From the NCBI RefSeq assembly GCF_943737005.1, contig NZ_CALSFU010000010.1:122982-186981 (forward strand): a stretch of DNA of 64,000 bases. The letters are read 5' to 3'. Shown piece by piece: positions 37,149 to 45,578 of the stretch (its first letter is position 1; each line of letters begins with the position of its first letter). This DNA comes from Achromobacter sp. Marseille-Q4962. Its GTDB lineage: Bacteria > Pseudomonadota > Gammaproteobacteria > Burkholderiales > Burkholderiaceae_B. Below the pieces are notes generated by a model. It did not search any database. It had not been told where the DNA came from and saw only the letters and a list, made by a program, of their open reading frames with translations. Both the position numbers and the translations under genes were made by a program.

Positions 37149-38114
37149 ATGCCCGCCTCTTTCATCCCTCGCATCCCCCTGCTCGGCGCCGCGCTGGCGC
37201 TTTCCGCGGCGGCGCAGGCCGCCGGCTGGCCCGAGCGGCCCGTCACCATTCTCGTGCCCTCGGCAGCAGGCGGCGCGGCGGATCTCACCGCGCGCACGTT
37301 CGCCCAGTTCCTGGGCCGGCAGACCGGACAGACCGTGGTGGTGGAAGACCGACCCGGCGCGGGCGGCATTGTGGGCACGCACGCCGCCAAGAATGCCGCG
37401 CCCGACGGCTACACCTTTCTGATCTCGACCAATTCCACCCACGCCGCCAACCAATACCTCTATAAGAGCCTGCCCTACGATGCGCAGAAGGACTTCGCCC
37501 AGGTCGGCCTGCTGGGCACCTTCGGCTCCGTCGGCATCGTGGCGCCGGACAGTCCCTACCGCAGCGTGCCCGAGCTGGTGGCCTACGCCAAGGCGCATCC
37601 GGGCGCGGTGTTCTTCGGCTATTACAGTTCGTCGTCCCAGGTGCCGGCCGAGCTGTTCAAACAGCGCGCCGACATCAACGTGACCGGAGCGGCCTACAAG
37701 AACGTCACCCAGATCATCACCGACCTGCGCGGCAAGCAGATCGGATTTGCCTTCGTGGACTATCTCACGGCCATGGGCCAGGTGGAGGGCAAGGGCCTGC
37801 TGCCCATCGCCGTTACGGGCGAGACGCGCCAGCCGTCCTGGCCCGATGTGCCCACCATGGCCTCGTACTATCCGGGCTTCGTGGTCGCCGGGTGGCTGGG
37901 CCTGTCCGCGCCCGCGGGCACGCCGCAAGAAGTGGTGGAAAAAATGAACGGCTACCTGCAGGCGGCCGTGAAGGACGAAACCACGGCCGGCAAGCTGCGC
38001 GCGCTCGGCCTGGCTCCCCAGGGCATGGACGTCGCGCGCTTCGACGCCTTCGTCAAGGAAGACGCGCAGCGCTGGAAAGAGTGGATACGCATCTCCGGCA
38101 TCCAGCCCCAATGA
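37149..38114 (+). CDS. Bug-family (TctC-like) periplasmic solute-binding protein
   Basis: A 321-residue periplasmic protein of the Bordetella uptake gene family, hugely expanded in Bordetella and relatives. The signal peptide is residues about 1-25 (IPLLGAALALSAAAQAAG). The mature protein starts WPERPVTILVPSAAGGAADL, with the ligand-binding FAQFLGRQTGQTVVVEDRPG loop and the GTHAAKNAAPDGYTFL motif. These proteins bind carboxylates, acting with TctAB permeases or as sensors; neither is adjacent. Behind the hydrolase in the same operon. Ligand unknown. Confidence 0.93.
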   Translation: MPASFIPRIPLLGAALALSAAAQAAGWPERPVTILVPSAAGGAADLTARTFAQFLGRQTGQTVVVEDRPGAGGIVGTHAAKNAAPDGYTFLISTNSTHAANQYLYKSLPYDAQKDFAQVGLLGTFGSVGIVAPDSPYRSVPELVAYAKAHPGAVFFGYYSSSSQVPAELFKQRADINVTGAAYKNVTQIITDLRGKQIGFAFVDYLTAMGQVEGKGLLPIAVTGETRQPSWPDVPTMASYYPGFVVAGWLGLSAPAGTPQEVVEKMNGYLQAAVKDETTAGKLRALGLAPQGMDVARFDAFVKEDAQRWKEWIRISGIQPQ

Positions 38115-38118
38115 GATT

Positions 38119-38148
38119 GCGCCATCTCTCTATATATAGAGATGGCGC
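38119..38148. terminator. Bidirectional terminator hairpin between Bug and Lrp-type genes
   Basis: Arms gcgccatctct (38119-38129) and agagatggcgc (38138-38148) pair perfectly over an 8-base AT-only loop (ctatatat). It lies between convergent genes, 5 bases after one stop and 11 before the other. No long T tract. Confidence 0.65.
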
Positions 38149-38159
38149 GGCGGGCCTGC

Positions 38160-38609
38160 CTACAGCGGCAGCCGCTGCTCGTGCTTGATCTCGCGCAGCG
38201 CGACGATGGTGCGGGTCTGGCGGATGCCGGGCATGTTGAACAGGAAGCGGTGCAGGAAGCGGTCATAGGCTTCGGGACTTTCCACCAGGATCTTGAGCAG
38301 GAAGTCCGAGTCGCCCGTGACGGCATAGCATTCCAGGATTTCGGGCGCGTCGCGCACCGAGCGCTCGAAATTCTCCACGGTGCTGGCCGAATGCCGCTCC
38401 AGGCTGATCTGGGCGAACATGCAACCCAGCCCCACCTTGGCGCGGTCGACCTGGGCGCTGTAGCCCTGGATCACGCCGCTGGCCTCCAGCGCCTTGACCC
38501 GCCGCCACACCGGCGCGGCCGACAGGCCCACCTTTTCCGACAGTTGCTGCGCCGATGCGCGCCCGTCTTCCTGCAGGGCTTTCAGGATGCCGATGTCGGT
38601 CTTGTCCAT
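38160..38609 (-). CDS. Lrp/AsnC-family transcriptional regulator
   Basis: A 149-residue regulator beginning MDKTDIGILKALQEDGRASA with an N-terminal helix-turn-helix (QQLSEKVGLSAAPVWRRVKA, about 21-40) and a C-terminal RAM/ACT-like effector domain (about 70-145). The start at 38609 follows a gaggag Shine-Dalgarno; upstream codons show no homology. It is divergent from indolepyruvate ferredoxin oxidoreductase, the typical position of a specific activator responding to aromatic amino acids. Confidence 0.93.
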   Translation of the reverse strand: MDKTDIGILKALQEDGRASAQQLSEKVGLSAAPVWRRVKALEASGVIQGYSAQVDRAKVGLGCMFAQISLERHSASTVENFERSVRDAPEILECYAVTGDSDFLLKILVESPEAYDRFLHRFLFNMPGIRQTRTIVALREIKHEQRLPL

Positions 38610-38689
38610 GGCGGTTGTCTCCTCGTTTCTCGTCGGTTTTGCGGGCCGCGCGGGGCGGCGGCGCGCTGTTGGCGCGTTTCCGGCTTGGG

Positions 38690-38724
38690 TTTGCTCGCAA
38701 ACGAAATATCTGTTTCGTATTATA
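38690..38724. promoter_or_regulatory. Operator-like repeats and promoter between lrp-type gene and indolepyruvate oxidoreductase
   Basis: Two adjoining palindromes, TTTGC-TC-GCAAA (38690-38701) and ACGAAA-N6-TTTCGT (38701-38718), are followed at once by a perfect minus-strand -10 (TATAAT, plus-strand positions 38719-38724). A weak -35, TTGCGT, lies 19 bases further up (38744-38749). The arrangement places the palindromes just downstream of the lrp-type promoter, as expected for autorepression. Confidence 0.55.
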
Positions 38725-38800
38725 GGGATTGCACGATCCAATAACGCAATAAAAGCGTGCCCTGGCGAACCTATCATGGTGCAAACCAGGAGACATCCCC

Positions 38801-41800
38801 ATGGACGGTACACCCGCCGCCGGCACGCGCACCCCCGGGCACCCGCTCGATCTGGATTACCAGCTCGCCGACAACCTCACCCGCGCGAACGGCCGCATTT
38901 TTCTTACCGGCACGCAGGCGCTGGTGCGCATGCTGCTCACCCAGCGCCGGCTCGACCGCGAACGCGGCCTGAACACCGCGGGCTTCGTCTCGGGCTACCG
39001 GGGCTCGCCCCTGGGCGGCGTGGATATGGCGCTGTGGAAAGCCCAGAAGGCGCTGGACGCCAACCAGATCAGCTTCCTGCCCGGCATCAATGAAGACATG
39101 GCGGCCACCGCCGTCATGGGCACCCAGCAGGCCGGGGTGCGGGCCGACCGCAAGGTCGACGGCGTCTTCGCCATGTGGTACGGCAAGGGCCCCGGCGTGG
39201 ACCGCGCCGGCGACGCCCTGCACCACGGCAACGCGGCGGGCGCGTCGCGCTACGGCGGCGTGCTGGTGGTGGTGGGCGACGACCACACCGCGGTTTCGTC
39301 GTCCATTCCGCATGCGAGCGAGGCCTCGCTGATCGGCTGGCAGATGCCCATCGTGCACCCGGCCTCCATCGAGGAATACGAAACCTTCGGCCTCTGGGGC
39401 TGGGCGCTGTCGCGCTACGCCGGCACCTGGGTGGCCTTCAAGGCAGTGTCCGAAACCGTGGAAAGCGGGCATTCCTTCCTGCCCGCCGAGCCCGAACGCT
39501 ACGACATGCCCGAAGACCCCGGGCAGCCCGCCGGATCGCTCGAATACTCGGCGCGCGAGTTCCTGTCGCTGGCCATCGAGACGCGCATGCACCAGCGCAT
39601 GAAGGCGGTGGCCGCCTTCGCGCGTCGCCACAGCATCGACCGCCTGGTCTGTCCGGCGCCCCGCGCCACGGCAGGCATCGTCACCGTGGGCAAGGCGCAC
39701 CTGGACGCCATGGAAGCGCTCGAACGGCTGGGCGTGGACACCGTGACGGCCCACGCCCCGGTGCGCATCTACAAACCCGGCCTGACCTGGCCGCTGGACC
39801 CGGGCCGCCTGCTCGACTTCGCGCGCGGCCTCTCGCACATTCTCGTCGTCGAAGAAAAGGGCGCGGTGGTCGAAACCCAGATCAAGGACCTGCTGTTCAA
39901 CCTGCCGCAGCGGCCCACCGTGTGCGGCAAGAAGGGGCTTGACGACGAACCCATGGTGACCGCGGCAGGCCAGCTGCGCCCCTCGCTGCTGGCCGCGCCG
40001 CTGGCCGGCTGGCTGCGGCGCACGGCCGGCCTGACCGCGCTGGCCGATCCGGCCGCCTTCGCCTGCCCGGCGCCGCTGTCCAACGAGGCCGACGGCATGC
40101 GCCGCCGCCCCTATTTCTGTTCGGGCTGTCCGCACAGCACGTCCACGCGGGTGCCCGAAGGCAGCCAGGCGCTGTCGGGCGTGGGATGCCACTACATGGC
40201 CGCCTGGATGGACCGCGACACCGGCGGCCTGACGCAGATGGGCGGCGAAGGCGTGGACTGGATCGGCCTGTCGCGCTACACCCGCATGCAGCACGTGTTC
40301 CAGAACATGGGCGAAGGCACCTACTACCACTCCGGCTACCTGGCCATACGCCAGGCGGTGGCCGCCGGCGCCAACATCACCTACAAGATCCTGTTCAACG
40401 ACGCCGTCGCCATGACCGGCGGGCAGCCGGTGGACGGCCCCATTTCCGTGCCGCAGATCTGCCAGCAGCTGCGCGGCGAGAACGTGGCGCGCATCGTCGT
40501 CACCAGCGACGAGCCCGAAAAATACCGCGGCGTGGACCTGGGACCCGGCATACGGGTGCACCACCGGCGCGAGCTGGACGCCCTGCAGCGCGAGCTGCGC
40601 GAAACCCCGGGCGTGACCGTGCTGATCCACGACCAGACCTGCGCGGCCGAGAAGCGCCGCCGCCGCAAGAAGAACCAGTTTCCCGACCCGCCGCGCCGCA
40701 TGCTGATCAACAGCGCGGTGTGCGAAGGCTGCGGCGACTGCGGCGTGCAGTCGAACTGCCTGTCGGTGGTGCCGCTGGAAACGCCCTACGGCCGCAAGCG
40801 CGCCATCGACCAGTCGAGCTGCAACAAGGACTATTCCTGCGCCGAAGGGTTCTGCCCCAGCTTCGTCTCGGTCATGGGCGGCAAGCTGCGCAAGAGCGCC
40901 GCGCCCCGGCCCGACCAGGAAAAGCTGGCGGCCCGGATCGCCGCCCTGCCCATGCCCGAGCTGCCCGCGCTGGAGCGGCCCTACCGCCTGCTGGTGGCCG
41001 GCATGGGAGGCACCGGCGTCATCACCATCGGCGCCATCGTTTCCATGGCCGCCCATCTCGAAGGACTGTCGGCCGCGGTGCTCGACCTGACCGGCCTGGC
41101 GCAGAAAGGGGGCACCGTGGTGAGCCACATCCGCCTGGCGCCGCCGGGCGCGCCGGCCGGCCCCGTGCGGCTGGACTGGCAGCAGGCCGACGCGGCCATT
41201 CTGTGCGACCCGGTCGCCGCCGTGGCCCCCGATTCGCTGGGCGCGCTGCGGCGCGGGCACACCCGCGTCACCGTCAACACCTACGTGGCGCCGGTGTCCG
41301 ATTTCACCCGCAATCCCGATGCCGCCATGCACCCCGACGCGCTGCTGGCCAAGATCCGGCATGCCGCCGGCGAAGCCCACACCGCCGCGCTGGACGCGCA
41401 CGAGGCGGCGCTGGCGCTGTTCGGCGACAGCATCCTGTCCAATATGTTCATGCTGGGCCACGCCTGGCAGCGCGGCACGGTGCCGCTGTCGCATGCCGCC
41501 ATCGTGCGCGCCATCGAGCTCAACGGCGTGGCCGTGGCGGCCAACCGCGCCGCGTTCGACAGCGGGCGGCTGGCCGCGCAGCACCCCGAGGCGCTGGAAG
41601 GCGTGCTGCGCCCGCGCGCCCAGGTCGTGCAGCTCCATGTGCCCGAATCCTATGAACGCGCCGTGGCGCGCCGCGTCGAAGATCTCACCGCCTACCAGAA
41701 CGCCGCCTACGCCCGCGAGTACCGGGTGTTCGTGGACCGCGTGGCCGCCCGCGAGCGCGAGCTGGCGCCCGAAGCCCGCACCCCGCGGCTGGCCCTGGCC

Positions 41801-42322
41801 GTGGCCCGCGGCCTTTACAAGCTCATGGCCTACAAGGACGAGTACGAAGTGGCCCGCCTGTACACGGCCCCGGCCTTCAAGGCGCAGCTCGAGAGCCAGT
41901 TCGAGGGCGACTACAGCCTGCGCTTTCACATGGCCCCGCCCATCTTCGCCCGCAAGGATCCCCGCACCGGCGTGCCGCGCAAGATGACGCTGGGCTCGTG
42001 GACCCTGGGCGCCATGAAGGTGCTGGCCCGCCTGAAGGGGCTGCGCGGCACCTGGCTCGATCCTTTCGGCCATACCGCCGAGCGGCGCGCCGAGCGCGCG
42101 CTGGTGCAGGAATACCGGCAAACGGTGGAACAGTTGCTGGCCGGCCTGGAGCACGACAAGATCGGCCAAGCGGCTACAATCGCCGGCCTTGCGGAAACCA
42201 TCCGGGGCTACGGTCACGTCAAGGCGGCCAGCCTGCGGAAATACCGTGAAGAACTCGCGCGCCGCATGCAAAGCTATATGGCGCCTGCACCGCGCGACGA
42301 GCCCCTGCGGAAGACCGCATAA
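38801..42322 (+). CDS. Indolepyruvate ferredoxin oxidoreductase, fused subunits
   Basis: A 1173-residue single-chain 2-oxoacid oxidoreductase that uses thiamine diphosphate and Fe-S clusters to convert aryl pyruvates from transaminated Trp, Phe and Tyr to aryl-acetyl-CoA. The N-terminal half is the TPP/alpha part (GLNTAGFVSGYRGSPLGGVD; MWYGKGPGVDRAGDALHH; GGEGVDWIGLSRYT). A cluster motif CEGCGDCGVQSNC lies at 641-653, and the gamma part follows (VAGMGGTGVITIGAIVSMAA, about 730; DLTGLAQKGGTVVSHIRLA). The C-terminal region is a DUF6537-like tail. Divergent Lrp-type regulator fits amino-acid-responsive induction. Confidence 0.93.
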   Translation: MDGTPAAGTRTPGHPLDLDYQLADNLTRANGRIFLTGTQALVRMLLTQRRLDRERGLNTAGFVSGYRGSPLGGVDMALWKAQKALDANQISFLPGINEDMAATAVMGTQQAGVRADRKVDGVFAMWYGKGPGVDRAGDALHHGNAAGASRYGGVLVVVGDDHTAVSSSIPHASEASLIGWQMPIVHPASIEEYETFGLWGWALSRYAGTWVAFKAVSETVESGHSFLPAEPERYDMPEDPGQPAGSLEYSAREFLSLAIETRMHQRMKAVAAFARRHSIDRLVCPAPRATAGIVTVGKAHLDAMEALERLGVDTVTAHAPVRIYKPGLTWPLDPGRLLDFARGLSHILVVEEKGAVVETQIKDLLFNLPQRPTVCGKKGLDDEPMVTAAGQLRPSLLAAPLAGWLRRTAGLTALADPAAFACPAPLSNEADGMRRRPYFCSGCPHSTSTRVPEGSQALSGVGCHYMAAWMDRDTGGLTQMGGEGVDWIGLSRYTRMQHVFQNMGEGTYYHSGYLAIRQAVAAGANITYKILFNDAVAMTGGQPVDGPISVPQICQQLRGENVARIVVTSDEPEKYRGVDLGPGIRVHHRRELDALQRELRETPGVTVLIHDQTCAAEKRRRRKKNQFPDPPRRMLINSAVCEGCGDCGVQSNCLSVVPLETPYGRKRAIDQSSCNKDYSCAEGFCPSFVSVMGGKLRKSAAPRPDQEKLAARIAALPMPELPALERPYRLLVAGMGGTGVITIGAIVSMAAHLEGLSAAVLDLTGLAQKGGTVVSHIRLAPPGAPAGPVRLDWQQADAAILCDPVAAVAPDSLGALRRGHTRVTVNTYVAPVSDFTRNPDAAMHPDALLAKIRHAAGEAHTAALDAHEAALALFGDSILSNMFMLGHAWQRGTVPLSHAAIVRAIELNGVAVAANRAAFDSGRLAAQHPEALEGVLRPRAQVVQLHVPESYERAVARRVEDLTAYQNAAYAREYRVFVDRVAARERELAPEARTPRLALAVARGLYKLMAYKDEYEVARLYTAPAFKAQLESQFEGDYSLRFHMAPPIFARKDPRTGVPRKMTLGSWTLGAMKVLARLKGLRGTWLDPFGHTAERRAERALVQEYRQTVEQLLAGLEHDKIGQAATIAGLAETIRGYGHVKAASLRKYREELARRMQSYMAPAPRDEPLRKTA

Positions 42323-42346
42323 ACGCTTGCTTTACGCCGTCTCTAC

Positions 42347-42374
42347 CTGGGCGCGCCAATGCTGGCGCGCCCAG
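42347..42374 (+). terminator. Strong hairpin after the oxidoreductase gene
   Basis: ctgggcgcgcca (42347-42358) pairs perfectly with tggcgcgcccag (42363-42374) over a 4-base loop, 24 bases past the stop codon. It lacks a long T tract, so termination efficiency is uncertain. Confidence 0.65.
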
Positions 42375-42417
42375 TGCATTTAGTAACAATCTTTTGTGAG
42401 CAAAATTTATCTTCTTC

Positions 42418-42483
42418 TTGTGGGTGTCGCACTCGATCACTAGAATTAGTGCCTAACACGGGGTGCTACACTACATATTGTGT
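42418..42483 (+). promoter_or_regulatory. nrdAB promoter with two NrdR boxes
   Basis: A sigma70-type promoter, TTGTGG (42418-42423), 17 bases, TAGAAT (42441-42446). NrdR box 1 is tcactagaattagtgc (42437-42452), covering the -10; box 2 is acactacatattgtgt (42468-42483). Their starts are 31 bases apart with 15 bases between, the spacing NrdR needs to bind both on one face of DNA. Both match the ACACWATATATWGTGT-type consensus in the outer arms. The remaining 42323-42628 stretch holds the upstream terminator and a 5' leader of about 175 bases without a gene. Confidence 0.85.
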
Positions 42484-42628
42484 TTTTCCCGGCGCTGCCC
42501 CCTGGGCGGACCTTGCCTTTCGCGATTGCTCCCAGCGCGGTGCCTCGCATCAAGATCAGACTCATTCGCACGTGTACGGCGTCCATCCGCCGTGCCGCCA
42601 CCTTCGCTTTCTTCGCACAGGAGCTTCC

Positions 42629-45559
42629 ATGCAGACTACGATCGCCTCTGTGACCCGGCCCTCCGCCGTGCCGCCTTCTCAGACCGACTCTCCCGCCGCC
42701 TCCAACGGCGGGCAATGGGCCAGCTACAACATCATCCGCCGCAACGGGTCGGTGGTGGCGTTCGAGCCCAACAAGATCGCCATTGCCATGACCAAGGCCT
42801 TCCTGGCGGTCAATGGCGGCCAGGGCGCCGCCTCCGCGCGCGTGCGCGAACTGGTCGAAAAACTGACCGCCCAGGCCGTCAACGCGCTGGTGCGCAACCG
42901 TCCCAACGGCGGCACCTTCCACATCGAGGACGTGCAGGACCAGGTCGAACTGGCGCTGATGCGCTCGGGCGAGCATGACGTGGCCCGCGCCTACGTGCTG
43001 TACCGCGAGAAGCGCGCGCAGGAGCGCGCCGCCGCGGCCGCCGCCGAAAGCCAGGAAAAGGCCGCCGCCGCGCCGCAGGAACACGTCCTGCACGTGACCG
43101 AGAACGGCCAGCGCCGCCCGCTGGACCAGGCCGCGCTGCGCGCCACCATCGAAGCCGCCGGCGAAGGCCTGGCCGAGTTCATCGACACCGAGACCATCCT
43201 GAAGGAAACCGTCAAGAATCTGTACGACGGCATTCCCGTGGACGAAGTCTTCAAGTCTGCCATCCTGTCCGCGCGCGCCCTGGTCGAGAAAGACCCGGCC
43301 TATAGCCAGGTCACCGCCCGCCTGCTGCTGCACACGATCCGCAAGGAAGTGCTGGGCGAGGAAGTCTCGCAGGCCGACATGGCCACGCGCTACGCCGCCT
43401 ACTTCCCGGTCTTCGTGCAGCGCGGCATCGAAGGCGGACTGCTGTCGCCCGAGCTGGCCTCGTTCGACCTGGCCAAGCTGGGCCAGGCGCTGGACGCGCG
43501 CCGCGACCTGCAGTTCGGCTATCTCGGCCTGCAGACCCTGTACGACCGCTACTTCCTGCACATCAAGGGCACCCGCATCGAACTGCCCCAGGTGTTCTTC
43601 ATGCGCGTGGCCATGGGCCTGGCGCTGCGCGAAACCGACCGCGAGGCGCGCGCCATCGAGTTCTACGAGATCCTGTCCTCGTTCGACTTCATGAGCTCCA
43701 CGCCCACGCTGTTCAACTCGGGCACGCTGCACTCGCAGCTCTCCTCGTGCTACCTGACCACCGTGTCCGACGACCTCGAGGGCATCTACGACGCCATCAA
43801 GGAAAACGCGCTGCTGGCCAAGTACGCCGGCGGCCTGGGCAACGACTGGACGCCCGTGCGCGCGCTGCGCAGCCACATCAAGGGCACCAACGGCGAAAGC
43901 CAGGGCGTGGTGCCGTTCCTGAAGGTGGTCAACGACACTGCCGTCGCGGTGAACCAGGGCGGCAAGCGCAAGGGCGCCGTGTGCACGTACCTCGAAACGT
44001 GGCACCTGGACATCGAGGAATTCCTCGAGCTGCGCAAGAACACCGGCGACGAGCGCCGCCGCACGCACGACATGAACACGGCAAACTGGATTCCCGACCT
44101 GTTCATGAAGCGCGTCATGGAAAACGGCGAATGGACGCTGTTCTCGCCGTCCGACTGCCCCGACCTGCATGACAAGTACGGCAAGGCCTTCGAAGCGGCC
44201 TACCTGGGCTACGAAGCCAAGGTCGCCAGCGGCGAGCTCAAGCTCTACAAGAAGATGCCGGCCGTCACGCTGTGGCGCAAGATGCTCTCGATGCTGTTCG
44301 AAACCGGCCACCCGTGGATCACGTTCAAGGATCCGTGCAATATCCGCTCGCCGCAGCAGCACGTGGGCGTGGTGCACAGCTCCAACCTGTGCACCGAGAT
44401 CACGCTCAACACCAACGAGTCGGAAATCGCGGTGTGCAACCTGGGTTCGGTGAACCTGGTGGCGCACATGAAGCCCGCGGCCGGCGGCGGCTTCGAGCTC
44501 GACCACGACAAGATCAAGCGCACGGTGCGCATCGCCATGCGCATGCTCGACAACGTGATCGACATCAACTATTACGCCGTCGACAAGGCGCGCAACTCCA
44601 ACCTGCGCCATCGTCCGGTGGGCATGGGCATCATGGGCTTCCAGGACTGCCTGCAGATGATGCGCGTGCCGTATGCGTCGCAGGCCGCCGTGGAATTCGC
44701 CGACCGCTCGATGGAAGCCGTGTGCTATCACGCGTACTGGGCCTCGAGCGAACTCGCCGAAGAACGCGGCCGCTATCAGTCGTATGAAGGCTCGCTGTGG
44801 TCGCGCGGCATCCTGCCGCAGGACACGCTGAAGATGCTGGCCGAAGAACGCGGCGGCAATGTCGAAGTCGATACGTCGAGCACGCTCGATTGGGACGCGT
44901 TGCGCGCGCGCATCAAAGAGCACGGCATGCGCAACTCCAATTGCATTGCGATCGCCCCAACGGCGACGATTTCCAATATCATTGGCGTATCTGCGTGCAT
45001 CGAACCCACATTCCAGAACTTGTACGTCAAATCGAATCTCTCCGGCGAGTTCACGGTCGTCAACGAATATCTCGTGCGTGACCTGAAGAAACTCGGTCTC
45101 TGGGACGAAGTCATGGTCGCCGACCTCAAGTACTTCGACGGCAGCCTGTCCCGCATCGATCGCGTACCTTCCGAACTCCGCGAACTCTACGCCACCGCGT
45201 TCGAAGTCGAACCGCGCTGGCTGGTGGAATGCGCGTCGCGCCGGCAGAAGTGGATCGACCAGGCCCAATCGCTGAACATCTACATGGCCGGCGCCTCGGG
45301 CAAGAAACTCGACGACACCTACAAGCTCGCCTGGAAGCGTGGCCTCAAGACCACTTACTACCTGCGCACCCTGGGCGCCACCAGCGCCGAAAAATCCACG
45401 GGTCGCGGCGGCGAACTGAACGCCGTCAGCGCCGGCGGCCATGCCGCCGCCTCGCCTGTGGCCGCAGCGCCTGTTTTGCCCGAACCCGAAGTTCTCGGGG
45501 CGGTTTGCACCATGCGGCCGGGCGATCCCGGCTTCGAAGAGTGCGAAGCCTGCCAATAA
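42629..45559 (+). CDS. nrdA: Ribonucleoside-diphosphate reductase class I, alpha subunit
   Basis: Large subunit of aerobic ribonucleotide reductase, 976 residues. The N-terminal ATP-cone (about 33-125, IIRRNGSVVAFEPNKIAIAM) allows dATP inhibition; a second ATP-cone-like region follows (about 155-245). The catalytic barrel has the radical-site residues N586-C588-E590 (SSNLCTEI), the paired redox Cys374 (LSSCYLTT), and the C-terminal shuttle CEAC (Cys972/975). The start has a caggag Shine-Dalgarno. The 3' part, about 44860-45220, uses CTC and other less GC-rich codons than the rest. nrdB follows 19 bases later. Confidence 0.97.
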   Translation: MQTTIASVTRPSAVPPSQTDSPAASNGGQWASYNIIRRNGSVVAFEPNKIAIAMTKAFLAVNGGQGAASARVRELVEKLTAQAVNALVRNRPNGGTFHIEDVQDQVELALMRSGEHDVARAYVLYREKRAQERAAAAAAESQEKAAAAPQEHVLHVTENGQRRPLDQAALRATIEAAGEGLAEFIDTETILKETVKNLYDGIPVDEVFKSAILSARALVEKDPAYSQVTARLLLHTIRKEVLGEEVSQADMATRYAAYFPVFVQRGIEGGLLSPELASFDLAKLGQALDARRDLQFGYLGLQTLYDRYFLHIKGTRIELPQVFFMRVAMGLALRETDREARAIEFYEILSSFDFMSSTPTLFNSGTLHSQLSSCYLTTVSDDLEGIYDAIKENALLAKYAGGLGNDWTPVRALRSHIKGTNGESQGVVPFLKVVNDTAVAVNQGGKRKGAVCTYLETWHLDIEEFLELRKNTGDERRRTHDMNTANWIPDLFMKRVMENGEWTLFSPSDCPDLHDKYGKAFEAAYLGYEAKVASGELKLYKKMPAVTLWRKMLSMLFETGHPWITFKDPCNIRSPQQHVGVVHSSNLCTEITLNTNESEIAVCNLGSVNLVAHMKPAAGGGFELDHDKIKRTVRIAMRMLDNVIDINYYAVDKARNSNLRHRPVGMGIMGFQDCLQMMRVPYASQAAVEFADRSMEAVCYHAYWASSELAEERGRYQSYEGSLWSRGILPQDTLKMLAEERGGNVEVDTSSTLDWDALRARIKEHGMRNSNCIAIAPTATISNIIGVSACIEPTFQNLYVKSNLSGEFTVVNEYLVRDLKKLGLWDEVMVADLKYFDGSLSRIDRVPSELRELYATAFEVEPRWLVECASRRQKWIDQAQSLNIYMAGASGKKLDDTYKLAWKRGLKTTYYLRTLGATSAEKSTGRGGELNAVSAGGHAAASPVAAAPVLPEPEVLGAVCTMRPGDPGFEECEACQ

Positions 45560-45578
45560 CCGCTCCGGAGAATGAATC

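Noticed and set aside
38774..42271. 1165-codon minus-strand frame opposite the oxidoreductase gene
   Set aside because: It is the mirror of a high-GC gene with clear motifs on the plus strand; its product is His/Ala/Gly-rich and has no family features.
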